Shown here: positions 44,318 to 52,973 of the stretch, piece after piece
Numbering within the stretch: position 1 is the first letter of the stretch
Layout: each line of letters opens with the position of its first letter
NCBI GenBank assembly: GCA_905176665.1
Contig: CAJINA010000005.1
Location: 159,346 to 223,345, forward strand
Direction of reading: 5' to 3'
DNA length: 64,000 bases
DNA from: Olavius algarvensis Delta 4 endosymbiont
Lineage (GTDB): Bacteria > Desulfobacterota > Desulfobacteria > Desulfobacterales > CAJINA01
Translations under genes and position numbers: made by a program
Notes under the pieces: generated by a model
Databases searched by the model: none
Told to the model about the DNA's origin: nothing
The model's input: the letters and a program-made list of their open reading frames with translations, nothing else

Positions 44318-46033
44318 ATTGTATTTGTAGCGCCGGCAAAACGGCCATCGCCCAGGTGCCCGGTCCCATGTGCACCCCGGAGGTCAGCGACAGCGGCACC
44401 AGCGAAATCTCCGCCGGGGGGAAGGCGGCCTGAATCGTCGGTTGTATCTCAGTGGCCACCCGTTCCTGGTTGTCGGTGTATTGCAACAAAATCCTCACTT
44501 TTACCTGCGGGTCAATCCGGCTTTCAAAATAGTTGCAGGCAAACGGCAGCTGTTGAGCCTGTTTACGGACGACACCTACTTTGGCGACGCCGTCCGTGCG
44601 GGGGCTGATAATCGGCTTTACCCGGAACAGATCCCCGAAGAAACCTCCGGTTTTCGAGACCCGGTCACCGGCTGCCAGATATTTCAGCTGATCGAGGAAA
44701 ACCAGCTCCTGACATGTTTCAAAGGCAGCTCCGGCAAAGGCGACAACCTGTTCAAGAGATTTGTCCTGCCGGGCGAAAGCGGCCACCGCCCGGGCAATCA
44801 AACCCAACCGCCCGAGGCCGCCCCGGAATCCAAAACGGTCAGGCCGGCTCCCAGGGAGTGTTCGGCCTGCCAGGTTTTGGCGACCTGGAAAATGCCGGTA
44901 TAGGCGGAGCCCACACACAGGTAAACGACCTGGGCGTGGCGGCTGCAGATGCTTTCATAGTTCTGGCGGCGCTCAAAAAGCGAGGCCTGGGCGGTGGTGG
45001 TTCGCTCGCCGGCCCGCATCCGGGCGTACAATTCGTCCGGTCCTAACGCCGTCTCCGGGCAGGCCCGCTCGTTGCTGATAATATAGCTGTCCATCAGGGT
45101 GATACCCAGGCGATCGGCTGCCTGCCGGGTGATTGATCCGGCTGCATCGGTCACGATGTGAACCGTTGTGTTCTCCGGCGGTATCGAACGGACGGTTTGG
45201 GGCGGGGCTGCAATCGGGTCGGCTTCCCATTCAACGAGATTGCCCCAGGAAGCCACTTCCCGACGAACGGTTTCCAGATCTTCGGCATGCAGGTGGATCT
45301 TCAGATGATCACCGTCCCGGACAGTTACCACACTGCTGCCCAAATCCTGCAACTTTTCCGACAACCGTTCCGGTTGGGTCTCTGTTTTAATCAGGGTGCT
45401 GATGCAAACCTGATCAGGTTCCGAGTTGATTGGCCTATTGTCAAGTTGCAGTTTTTCACCGAATATTTCAAAAGGAGAACGGTAGGTGGGGTTTTCTGCA
45501 TACAGCGTTTTAAAAAAGCTCTCAAAAAACAGAAACATCCCGAGAGCCCCGGAATCGACCACACCGGCCAAAGCCAACTCCGGCAGTTGGCTGCTGGTAT
45601 TTTTCACCGAATCGGTGAGAGCGCTGACTATATCGGCTAGGCCGGACTGTGCGCTGCCGGGTGTCAGGGCCTTGGCCAGGCTGGCAAATACGGACAGCAT
45701 GGTGCCCGGTTGCGGGTCGGCAATAGCGGCCCAGGCTTTTTCATTGGCTGCGGCCGTCTTTTGAGGGAGTTGACCGATTGATTCGGCTCCCAGAAACTCG
45801 GCGAAAAAAGCGGCGGCGATATTGCCCGAATTGCCGGTGGCGGCGCGCAACAGATGCGTAGTGATCTGATGGTCATTGTTCAGGATATCCCTGATGGGGG
45901 CCAGACTGATTTTGAGGTTGCGACCGGTATCGGCGTCGGGCACCGGGTATACGTTGATATCATCCAGCAGGTCCGCCCAGGCGGCAACCCGTTCATGTCC
46001 GGCAATGGCGGCGGTTTTCAGATTGCTTTCCAT
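44316..46033 (-). pseudogene. Frameshifted DhaL-DegV fusion (FakA/FakB-like)
   Basis: The ancestral ~572-residue protein has an N-terminal DhaL/FakA-like kinase domain (DDINVYPVPDADTGRNLKIS, ATGNSGNIAAAFFAEFL, ALAGVVDSGALGMFLFFESF), a middle FakA-like segment and a C-terminal DegV/FakB fatty-acid-binding domain (VHIVTDAAGSIT, AQASLFERRQNYESI, LVFLDQLKYLAAGDR, GVHMGPGTWAMAVLP). A one-base loss near 44808-44814 changes ASGRLGLIA into ASGGWV-stop; the other frame continues correctly to 44316. In Firmicutes FakA and FakB phosphorylate fatty acids to acyl-phosphates. Position two bases after a thioesterase gene suggests release and reactivation of the product chain. It may be a genuine lesion or a sequence error. 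Confidence 0.83.
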
Positions 46034-46035
46034 GG

Positions 46036-46446
46036 TCAGTCAAATCCAAGGGCTTTTCTGATATCCTTGGGAATTTCAAATTCGAGTTCCATCGAGGGGG
46101 TTTTAACAGCTACCTGTTCACTGGTGCAGCGGGCACACAGTTTTCCTGTTGTGGCCAGGCGGATCTCAAATGCCATGGCGATCTTGTAGCGGGCTTCGGT
46201 GACAGTGGCCTTGCAGATGAAATCGTCGTTCGGTCCCAGTGGTGCGATATGCTTGATTGCGTTTTTGGTAATGGGAAACAGGAATTGTTTTTCCAACTGG
46301 TAGCGATAAAGGTCGATACCGGCCTTTTCAAACAGACCGAACCGAGCCTGGTCGAAGTACTTAAAATAGTTCCCGTGCCAGACAACCTGCATCGGATCCA
46401 GGTCGTGAAACGGTACTTTTAGTTGGATTTCAAAACTGGCCGGCAT
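46036..46446 (-). CDS. Hot-dog acyl thioesterase, first gene of the third block
   Basis: A 136-residue 4HBT-family thioesterase. The motif VPFHDLDPMQVVWHGNYFKY has the conserved catalytic Asp, followed by FDQARFGLFEKAGIDLYRYQ. The ATG at 46446 has an AAGGAAA site upstream. The similar protein encoded at 19.6 kb has 4HBT motif YADTDRSQVVYHANY. The stop is two bases before the DhaL-DegV start, so release of free acid and its phosphorylation could be linked. A tRNA-Asn gene lies 158 bases upstream on the same strand. Confidence 0.87.
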   Translation of the reverse strand: MPASFEIQLKVPFHDLDPMQVVWHGNYFKYFDQARFGLFEKAGIDLYRYQLEKQFLFPITKNAIKHIAPLGPNDDFICKATVTEARYKIAMAFEIRLATTGKLCARCTSEQVAVKTPSMELEFEIPKDIRKALGFD

Positions 46447-46562
46447 CCGCTTTCCTTGTTTACAGGCACGCCGCTGCAGATGAGCCTGCAACGGTCTCAA
46501 GTTCGTTTGACCGGTAAGTTAGCACAGCTTTTTTAGGAAAAAAAGGGCCTTGGCGCGGTAAC

Positions 46563-46596
46563 AAAAAAGGGGTTAGCCCGATCAGGCTAACCCCTT
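46563..46596 (-). terminator. Intrinsic terminator downstream of tRNA-Asn
   Basis: On the minus strand, GGGGTTAGCC and GGCTAACCCC form a ten-base perfect stem with a short loop, followed by a run of six T. It ends the tRNA transcript before the thioesterase gene on the same strand. Confidence 0.88.
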
Positions 46597-46604
46597 GTAT
46601 TTTT

Positions 46605-46680
46605 TGGCTCCCCAGCACGGACTCGAACCGCGGACCCAGTGGTTAACAGCCACTTGCTCTACCTACTGAGCTACTGGGGA
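46605..46680 (-). tRNA. tRNA-Asn (GTT)
   Basis: The minus strand folds into a full cloverleaf: acceptor stem TCCCCAG/CTGGGGA, D-arm with AGCTCAGTAGGTAGAGC, anticodon stem AGTGG/CCACT closing loop CTGTTAA with anticodon GTT, T-arm GCGGTTCGAGTCCGT, discriminator G and encoded CCA. The 76 bases are a normal length. It is followed by a strong terminator and marks the right border of the biosynthetic locus. tRNA genes are frequent integration sites, but I found no second copy of its 3' end in the window. Confidence 0.96.
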
Positions 46681-47028
46681 TCAATCAGAGAAATTTGCTA
46701 ACTAATAGACTCAGGCAGCGTTGTCAAGTGAAAATCGCAAAAATAGAGGCTTGCCTTGCCCGGGGATGCAATCGGCTTATCCCGGCGCCGTTTGGGCCCC
46801 GGGCGTTATCGTTGAAGATCTAGGAGATACTGGACAACCAAGAAGAACCAATATTGAGCAATTGGCTTTAAGCCATTAGCTGTTGGCTCTTTCAGGGCTA
46901 TATATCACCTGCTTGCCATGTTTCATTTACGGCAGATCCAACAATATCTTTAAGGTGTTGCAGCGGCTTGTCTAACGGTTAACAGCTGACGGCCAATAGC
47001 TGATTTTGGGCAGCATAATTCCGGAAAC
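46681..47028. other. Gene-free stretch upstream of tRNA-Asn
   Basis: It should hold the tRNA promoter, which I could not place. Short inverted motifs (AGCCATTAGCTGTTGGCT; AACAGCTGACGGCCAATAGC) suggest remnants of small repeats. No coding sequence is seen. Confidence 0.35.
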
Positions 47029-48009
47029 TTATTCCTTTTTCGCCGTCTCTTCTTTTCCAGCCAGTTTGGCAAAGGTTTTCTGCCAACTCTGCAGACGGTC
47101 ACTTGAAAGTGTGAACGGATAGGCATTGTAGGAGGAAATGGCCGGCAGTTCCCCATCCTTTTCGTTTTCTTTGGCAAACAGCTTCAGGGTGTAAGTCTCT
47201 TTGCCCGCCAGCACAATCTCGAATTGCGGCGATTTGAACTCAGCCTTTTGTCGGCCTGCGATGTAGTTTTCGCATTTCAGATTGTTGATGGCGTTGAGAA
47301 AGCTCTCCAGGCTGGCAGGTTCCACGCTCCGGCCGGTAGTCGTCTGCCAGACCGGTTCAGCCGGGACTTTGAGTTGCAGGCCGTCTGCTTCGGATTTGGA
47401 TTGATCCGGGGCCGGCGGCTCGATGCGTTTCAACTGCAAGGTGGCGCCGCCGTTCGTTAGCCGGATTGTTTGTAAGGCGTCCGGGTCAAAGGCCAGGACT
47501 TCATGGTCGCGCAGGGCAGCGGCGGTCTCTTCGAACTTGCGCCGGAAATCACCCCGGGCGTGATAGACATTCGGATTTTCCGGCAGCCGCATAAAGGTGT
47601 GCTGGAAGGTAGCCGCTTCCTTGCCGATCGCAAAATCACGTATCAATTTATCTTCCGCCCAGGCGCTTACGGTAATTTTCTGTTTATCGTCCAGTTGGTA
47701 ACGGACATAGGCTTTGGATTCCGAGACCAGATCGGTCAATACGATTTCCTCAATTTCAAACAGCATGCCCTTGACCTTGGCGCCATCGGCCGGGAAGTCG
47801 TGGGGGGCAATAAACCACTGCTTGTCTTTTTTATACAGGCCAATCGTTTCCGCCGGTGTTTTTATTTCCAGGCGGGTTACCGTGTCAATCTCGATTTTGG
47901 CAATTGTCGGCAGGGTGTATTGGGTCTGATCTTTCTTGTGAAGTACCAGGTACAAACCGGCCGCGATGATAATAGCAATCAGGATCAGGTATTCTTTTTT
48001 AGCTCGCAT
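47029..48009 (-). CDS. DUF4340 protein of a Gld-like ABC operon
   Basis: A 326-residue protein anchored by one N-terminal membrane helix (YLILIAIIIAAGLYLVL), with a periplasmic beta-rich body of DUF4340 type (IGLYKKDKQWFIAPHDFPAD, LRLTNGG-like repeats, late LKLFAKENEKDGELPAISS). DUF4340 proteins commonly follow GldG-like ABC auxiliary genes. The ATG at 48009 gives the membrane anchor the correct position and has GGAAGG nearby; the frame is open upstream into the GldG-like gene. Function unknown, probably part of the exported side of the transporter. Confidence 0.83.
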   Translation of the reverse strand: MRAKKEYLILIAIIIAAGLYLVLHKKDQTQYTLPTIAKIEIDTVTRLEIKTPAETIGLYKKDKQWFIAPHDFPADGAKVKGMLFEIEEIVLTDLVSESKAYVRYQLDDKQKITVSAWAEDKLIRDFAIGKEAATFQHTFMRLPENPNVYHARGDFRRKFEETAAALRDHEVLAFDPDALQTIRLTNGGATLQLKRIEPPAPDQSKSEADGLQLKVPAEPVWQTTTGRSVEPASLESFLNAINNLKCENYIAGRQKAEFKSPQFEIVLAGKETYTLKLFAKENEKDGELPAISSYNAYPFTLSSDRLQSWQKTFAKLAGKEETAKKE

Positions 48010-48040
48010 GTGCCTTCCAGTTCGTAGATTGGATTGGGTG

Positions 48041-50218
48041 CTAATTTGACTGTCCGGGAAACATCGTTTGGATCTGTTTCTTGCGGGCGTGACGCCGCAG
48101 CAGGATAAAAAAACCGAATATGGTGACCGCGATGGGCAGCCCTGCAATATTCAGCATTTTGATGGCTGTGCGCGTCGGGGCCTGAATGTCGTCCAGGGGA
48201 TTATATTGCTGCACTTTACCGCGCAGCATGGCAACATCTTCCCGATCATTGAGGGCGTCAATCACATTCAGGACGTACAAACCGTTGGGTGATGTTTCAT
48301 TGGGATCGAGGATGTTATCCGAAATCATTTCGGAAGAGGCCATGATAAAAATTTTAACAGGGGCACTTTCACTCAAAAATTCCCCCTTGCCCTGGATTGA
48401 GGACAGGTCGCGCTGGGCGGCCTTGTCTGCGGTTGGTTGCTGCTCATCTACCGTTGCGGCCACCGTCTTGACCGGAATCTGGCGCCCGTCGAAATAGCTT
48501 GAAAATTGGCCTTCCAAGAGCCATGCCAACGGCTGGCTGCCGGACATCTGATCCTCATTCGGCGGGGATAGGAACATCGGATTCAAGTTGATGTTATTAC
48601 GCATTTCCCAGGATTTCTCGGATGAGGCCAGCAGTTTGTGGGCTGTCAGCCCGGCCGCAACAGTTTTCTTTTCATCTACGGTTACCGGAGATGCTTTTAC
48701 GGCGATGAGGCCCTTGATGTTCTGCATGAAAGGCAGTTCATGGTTGATGTGCCGGCTTTTGATAATCGGGGCGAAATAGATATCTCTTTGGCCGCCGCCC
48801 ATGGCCTGGGAGACGCGCTGTTTGTAGCAATTCTCGTCGAGGACATATGCCTTCTCAAGGGTGATGCCGTAATGCGCCAGCAACTTCTCCAGACCGGTAT
48901 CCAGAGGTGTGTAAACGGGCCCCCGGTTCAGCCCGAATCCCTGTTGGGCCGGCATTTCCTCTTTGAAGGTGTCCATGAAGATGACCAGGTTGGTTCCCCG
49001 CATGAGCGCCTGATCGATCTGGTAGAGTTCGCAATCCGAGAATGTCTCCGTGGGGCGGGCGATAACCAGACTTTGCAGACTGGCCGGAACGGCCGCTTCT
49101 TTCAGGTCGACCGGTTTGATCGTATAGTTTTGGGTGGCCATGGTGCGAAAGCTGTTGATGCCGCCGGCCTGCTGCCGGCCGGGCGGAGCCGCCCCCAGGG
49201 AGCCGTGGCTGGCCAGCAATCCCAGATCCTGGTTGATTCCGATCAGTGCCTCCAGGGATTTGTTGATCTGTTCTTCCAGCTGTTCGGCATCGGCCAGGCT
49301 GTAGCGGGTGCCGATGATCGGCAGGTTGATGGCGTTGAGCAGCGGTATTTGGGTGTTTTTGCCGGCATATTCCATTACCATGCCGATAACTCCCTGGCCG
49401 GCTGCTATCCCCGCGTCCGCAATGGAAGGCCATTCCAGGGCCTGGATATTGTATTCTCGACTGATGGCGTCTTGTTCGGACACCGATGCGGGGGCAATAT
49501 GTTCAAACTGCAGCTTGCCGTAATTTTTGGGGTTCAGATTATTGACAACGGCAGCCATTTGCTGTGGGAGGGCCTTCAGGTTTTCAAGCCCCATGTAAGG
49601 CGCGACCGTATTGAGGGACGCAGAGAGAAAGAGCTTGATGTGCACCTTGTCCTTTAGGGCGAGCAGGGCACTGATTTTATTGTTGAGTTTCTGAATGGCG
49701 GTCGTCAACTTGTATTCGAGGTCGGCGGTCGATGTGAGCGTTGGAATCCGTTCGATAACATCACCGTGAATCAATACCAGCCCCATATAGGCATTTTTAA
49801 ACTTGATTTCATCGTTTTCGACGATCTGGATCTGGACGGGATAGACACCGTAATCGCCGGCCAGTTTACGGTTGCTCACGGCTGAATCTCCGGGCACGGC
49901 ATTTTCCGGGTTAACGTCGTGGAAACTGTAATTGAAATATTTACCGCCACACAGCGCGTATTCCTCGAGCAGGTCCCGCAGGTACTGTGCGGTGTTGTTG
50001 TGCGGGGCCGGAAGATCCCGGGTAAAGAACACCTTGATGGTCAGTGGCTCGGTAAGCGTGGACACCACCTTTTGACTAACCGGTGACAGGGAGTAGACTT
50101 TGTTGGTGGTCAGGTCGATGCGGGCAAAGAGTGTAATCCCCACGATGTTGACCAGCACAATCGCCACAAGGTAGGTGAGCAGTTTGATGTACTTGCCGTA
50201 TTTATTGGGTGCCCCCAT
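48041..50218 (-). CDS. GldG-family ABC transporter auxiliary protein
   Basis: A 725-residue protein with one membrane helix near each end (LLTYLVAIVLVNIVGITLFA; AGLPIAVTIFGFFILL) and a large periplasmic domain between. The region LTEPLTIKVFFTRDLPAPHN followed by LRDLLEEYA is the ABC-type uncharacterised transport-auxiliary (GldG) signature; a later QIDQALMRGTNLVIFMDTF matches the second conserved block. AAGGAG lies five bases before the ATG. It follows the permease gene in an ATPase-permease-GldG-DUF4340 operon. In Bacteroidetes such genes serve gliding; outside that group the substrate is unknown. Confidence 0.88.
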   Translation of the reverse strand: MGAPNKYGKYIKLLTYLVAIVLVNIVGITLFARIDLTTNKVYSLSPVSQKVVSTLTEPLTIKVFFTRDLPAPHNNTAQYLRDLLEEYALCGGKYFNYSFHDVNPENAVPGDSAVSNRKLAGDYGVYPVQIQIVENDEIKFKNAYMGLVLIHGDVIERIPTLTSTADLEYKLTTAIQKLNNKISALLALKDKVHIKLFLSASLNTVAPYMGLENLKALPQQMAAVVNNLNPKNYGKLQFEHIAPASVSEQDAISREYNIQALEWPSIADAGIAAGQGVIGMVMEYAGKNTQIPLLNAINLPIIGTRYSLADAEQLEEQINKSLEALIGINQDLGLLASHGSLGAAPPGRQQAGGINSFRTMATQNYTIKPVDLKEAAVPASLQSLVIARPTETFSDCELYQIDQALMRGTNLVIFMDTFKEEMPAQQGFGLNRGPVYTPLDTGLEKLLAHYGITLEKAYVLDENCYKQRVSQAMGGGQRDIYFAPIIKSRHINHELPFMQNIKGLIAVKASPVTVDEKKTVAAGLTAHKLLASSEKSWEMRNNINLNPMFLSPPNEDQMSGSQPLAWLLEGQFSSYFDGRQIPVKTVAATVDEQQPTADKAAQRDLSSIQGKGEFLSESAPVKIFIMASSEMISDNILDPNETSPNGLYVLNVIDALNDREDVAMLRGKVQQYNPLDDIQAPTRTAIKMLNIAGLPIAVTIFGFFILLRRHARKKQIQTMFPGQSN

Positions 50219-50227
50219 GGTGTCTCC

Positions 50228-50932
50228 TTAATTCTTTTCTTCCATGACCAGAGCCGTGCCGTACAGGCCGATGAACACAACGCTGAGAAAATAGATAATG
50301 TCACGGGAATCGATGATGCCCTTGGCGATATTTTGAAAATGGGATGCGGCGCCAAGATAGCTGAGCGTCGCCAGGGTTGCCTGGGGGAAGAAAAACAGCA
50401 TGCGGTCGATGGTCGTCAGGGAAAAGCAGATGGCCATGGCCACAATGAACGCAATGATCTGGTTCCGGGTGAGTGATGATGCCAGCAGGCCGATCGCACT
50501 GAAGGCGGCCCCCAGCAACAGGGCGCCCATGTAGCCGCCGATTACGGGACCCCAATCAAGGGCGCCGATGGCCGTGATGCATACCGCGTAAATAACGGTC
50601 GGCAGCAGCATGACCGCCACCAACATGACCGCTGCGAAGAATTTACCGAGGATGATGTCCCGAAAGGTCACCGGCAGGGTCAACAGTGTTTCGTAGGAGC
50701 CCACATTGCGCTCTTCGGAGAAAAGCCGCATGGTAATTGCCGGAATCACGAATGACAAAGTCGCCGGCAGGAGGTTGAAAAAATTTCGCAAGTCCGCCTG
50801 GTTGTAGAGAAAAAAGGTTGCAAAGAAAAACCAGCCGGTCACCAGCAGGAAAATGGAGATGACGATGTACGCGATGGGGGATATGAAATAGTCCCGAAAT
50901 TCTTTACTTGCTATATTGACAACCTGACGCAT
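50228..50932 (-). CDS. ABC transporter permease (ABC-2 type)
   Basis: A 234-residue membrane protein with about six hydrophobic segments (SPIAYIVISIFLLVTGWFFF, VMLVAVMLLPTVIYAVCIT, IIAFIVAMAICFSLTTIDRM, IYFLSVVFIGLYGTALVM). The loop MRLFSEERNVGSYETLLTLP is the coupling motif seen in GldF/NosY-type ABC-2 permeases. Its start is next to the ATPase stop, so the two are coupled. Confidence 0.9.
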   Translation of the reverse strand: MRQVVNIASKEFRDYFISPIAYIVISIFLLVTGWFFFATFFLYNQADLRNFFNLLPATLSFVIPAITMRLFSEERNVGSYETLLTLPVTFRDIILGKFFAAVMLVAVMLLPTVIYAVCITAIGALDWGPVIGGYMGALLLGAAFSAIGLLASSLTRNQIIAFIVAMAICFSLTTIDRMLFFFPQATLATLSYLGAASHFQNIAKGIIDSRDIIYFLSVVFIGLYGTALVMEEKN

Positions 50933-50933
50933 A

Positions 50934-51872
50934 TCAATTCCCCCTGGTCAGTTCTCTGAATATGGTTTCCAGTGTCCGGGCTTCCTGCCTGAATTCCATC
51001 AGCAGCCAGTCGGTTTCCTTGATTTGCCGGTAGACCGTTTCCCGCAAGTCGCTATCCGGAACGCAGGTAAGCCTTACGGCCAGTTGATCGCTATTATCAG
51101 CGTCCACCCGGGTCACTGCGGTTACCCCGTTGATGGCTTCCAGGACGGGCTGCACCTGTGTGAATTCTGCATTGTTCAGCGTGATATAAAGTATGCGGCC
51201 GCTAGCGTCCGACTGCTTCAGTTCAGCCGCGCTGCCGTTGGCGATGATCTTGCCTCTGTTGATGATCACGATCCGGTCGCAGGTAGCTTCAGCTTCACTG
51301 AGAATGTGGGTTGACAGGATCACGGTTTTCTCACGGCCGATCTGCTTGATGATGTCCCTGATTTTAACAATCTGATTCGGGTCGAGTCCCGAGGTGGGTT
51401 CGTCCAGGATCAGGATCTCCGGATCGCCCATCATGGCATGCGCCAGGCCCACCCGCTGCTTGAGACCCTTGGACAGCTCACTGATGGGTTTATGCATGAT
51501 GTTGTGCAGCCCGCACAGGTCGCACAGCTGCCGTATGCGGGAGAGCCGCTTTTCACGGGGGATGCCCCGGATCTCAGCCACATAATCCAGGTAGTCATAC
51601 ACGAGCATGTTGTGATACAGCGGTGCCGATTCCGGCAAATAGCCCATGAGCTGCTTGATTTTGAGGGGGTGCTCGGATGAGTTGAAGTCCTTGACTTTAA
51701 TGGTGCCCCGCGTGGGCTTGAAATATCCGGTCAGCATCCGCAAGGTGGTGGTCTTGCCGGCTCCATTGGGGCCTAAAAGCCCCAGGATCTCGCCTTTGCG
51801 GATATCGAGACTGATCCCGTCTACCGCGCAGAATTCTTTGTAATACTTGGTTAAATGATCGGCTTGGATCAT
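50934..51872 (-). CDS. ABC transporter ATP-binding protein (GldA/NosF-like)
   Basis: A 312-residue ATPase: Walker A GLLGPNGAGKTTTLRML, Q-loop MGYLPES, signature LSKGLKQRVGLAHAMM, Walker B ILILDEPTSGLDP and switch His in LSTHILSEAEATCD. The C-terminal ~90 residues form the regulatory extension typical of ABC-2 exporters (DRI/CcmA type). A GGAGGAG site precedes the ATG. It is the first gene of the four-gene export operon. Confidence 0.94.
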   Translation of the reverse strand: MIQADHLTKYYKEFCAVDGISLDIRKGEILGLLGPNGAGKTTTLRMLTGYFKPTRGTIKVKDFNSSEHPLKIKQLMGYLPESAPLYHNMLVYDYLDYVAEIRGIPREKRLSRIRQLCDLCGLHNIMHKPISELSKGLKQRVGLAHAMMGDPEILILDEPTSGLDPNQIVKIRDIIKQIGREKTVILSTHILSEAEATCDRIVIINRGKIIANGSAAELKQSDASGRILYITLNNAEFTQVQPVLEAINGVTAVTRVDADNSDQLAVRLTCVPDSDLRETVYRQIKETDWLLMEFRQEARTLETIFRELTRGN

Positions 51873-51902
51873 TGCAGGGGCTCCTCCAATCAGTATGCGT
51901 AT

Positions 51903-52217
51903 TCAGTCTTTGATCGTTTTGCCCAGATCGGGCATGGTCTCCGGTTTCCCGCGTTCCATATAGCGGGCATCATCGCCGCGGGCGGTCACGTTTTCATAAA
52001 CGCCGTCGTCCCGTTTAACCAATTTCGTAAATCCGAGGTCCTTGAGCTCCGAATTGGTTTTGGGAACACTGATACCAACCATGGAGATTAATTTGCGCAC
52101 CGGTTGGCTACATTCCGGACAGCGGGTCAGGGCCTTGTCATCAATGGACTGGGTTACTTCAAATACAGCGCCGATTTTACAGGGTGCTGATTTATGTTCG
52201 TATTCATACACCGGCAT
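51903..52217 (-). CDS. FmdB-like zinc-ribbon protein with incomplete metal site
   Basis: A 104-residue protein starting MPVYEYEHKSAPCKIGAVFE, the shape of the FmdB/putative regulatory zinc ribbon, but the first CxxC is reduced to a single Cys; the second pair (TRCPECSQPV) is intact. An AGGAGG site seven bases before the ATG at 52217 fixes the start. The C-terminal half is charged and unrecognised. Function unknown. Confidence 0.7.
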   Translation of the reverse strand: MPVYEYEHKSAPCKIGAVFEVTQSIDDKALTRCPECSQPVRKLISMVGISVPKTNSELKDLGFTKLVKRDDGVYENVTARGDDARYMERGKPETMPDLGKTIKD

Positions 52218-52379
52218 AGGCTGCCTCCTGCCTGCTGATTTTCCCGGGTCGCCCGGTTGCTGTTGTGCGACCCGCCCCTGGCCCTTTTTCCCATCCATTG
52301 ATCAGCCGGGCGTGCACCTGCTAGAGCGCCTGTTCTATTTTGGGTTCACCGGCGGTGGGGGGCTTGTTGGAGAAAGAGT

Positions 52380-52610
52380 CTATTGGGGCGTTGGATGTTC
52401 CGGTTTGACTACGAGGACGCTGCTCTGCTTGCGATCCTTGACGATCCGTTTCTTGACGATGCCATGTCCATAGATCCATTCGTAGTCCGGATAATCCAAT
52501 AAGTGAAAAGTATCCGGTCGACTTTTTTGTACTACCAGGAAACGGGCATTCCCCTTGAAACTTCTTTTCACGAACCTCTCCGTCTCGATGCTGACATTCC
52601 GGTCCCGCAT
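52380..52610 (-). CDS. Small hypothetical protein
   Basis: A 76-residue open frame (MRDRNVSIETERFVKRSFKG, FLVVQKSRPDTFHLLDYPDY), basic and soluble. No clear ribosome site or family. The composition looks protein-like and the frame lies opposite nothing else, so it may be real. Confidence 0.45.
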   Translation of the reverse strand: MRDRNVSIETERFVKRSFKGNARFLVVQKSRPDTFHLLDYPDYEWIYGHGIVKKRIVKDRKQSSVLVVKPEHPTPQ

Positions 52611-52973
52611 GCAGGCCGGGATTTCGGGCTCAAGCTGCCCTTATAGTGGATGGGGCCATAAAGCCCCTTTTTACAGATAGTTAGGTCACTTATTATCGGC
52701 CATACGGATTATATGCGGCCTAACAATTTCGCCCTATTATATTCATGCAAATGATTCTGTCAAGCATCATATTTTCAATATATATATTTAATGATATCAG
52801 GGTTTTGTGATGTTGAATCAAAAATACGGCCTGCGCGGGGCCACCCGGCCATAGAAATACTCAATGCGCCGCACCGGCAACATCGATATTAACTATTTGA
52901 TTTTATTGATAACAATAGATAACAAGCTGCAGCCGGGTTTAGACGGCCCGGCAACTGATAGACGGGATACAGC
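52611..52973. other. AT-rich intergenic region upstream of the MauE-like gene
   Basis: The region is AT-rich with several TATATATT/TATTATATT tracts (e.g. 52733-52745 and 52777-52790) that could be promoter elements for divergent genes. No gene or clear repeat. Confidence 0.35.

Noticed and set aside
46605..46680. Integrative element attached to tRNA-Asn
   Set aside because: No integrase, no direct repeat of the tRNA 3' end and no phage or plasmid genes within the window.
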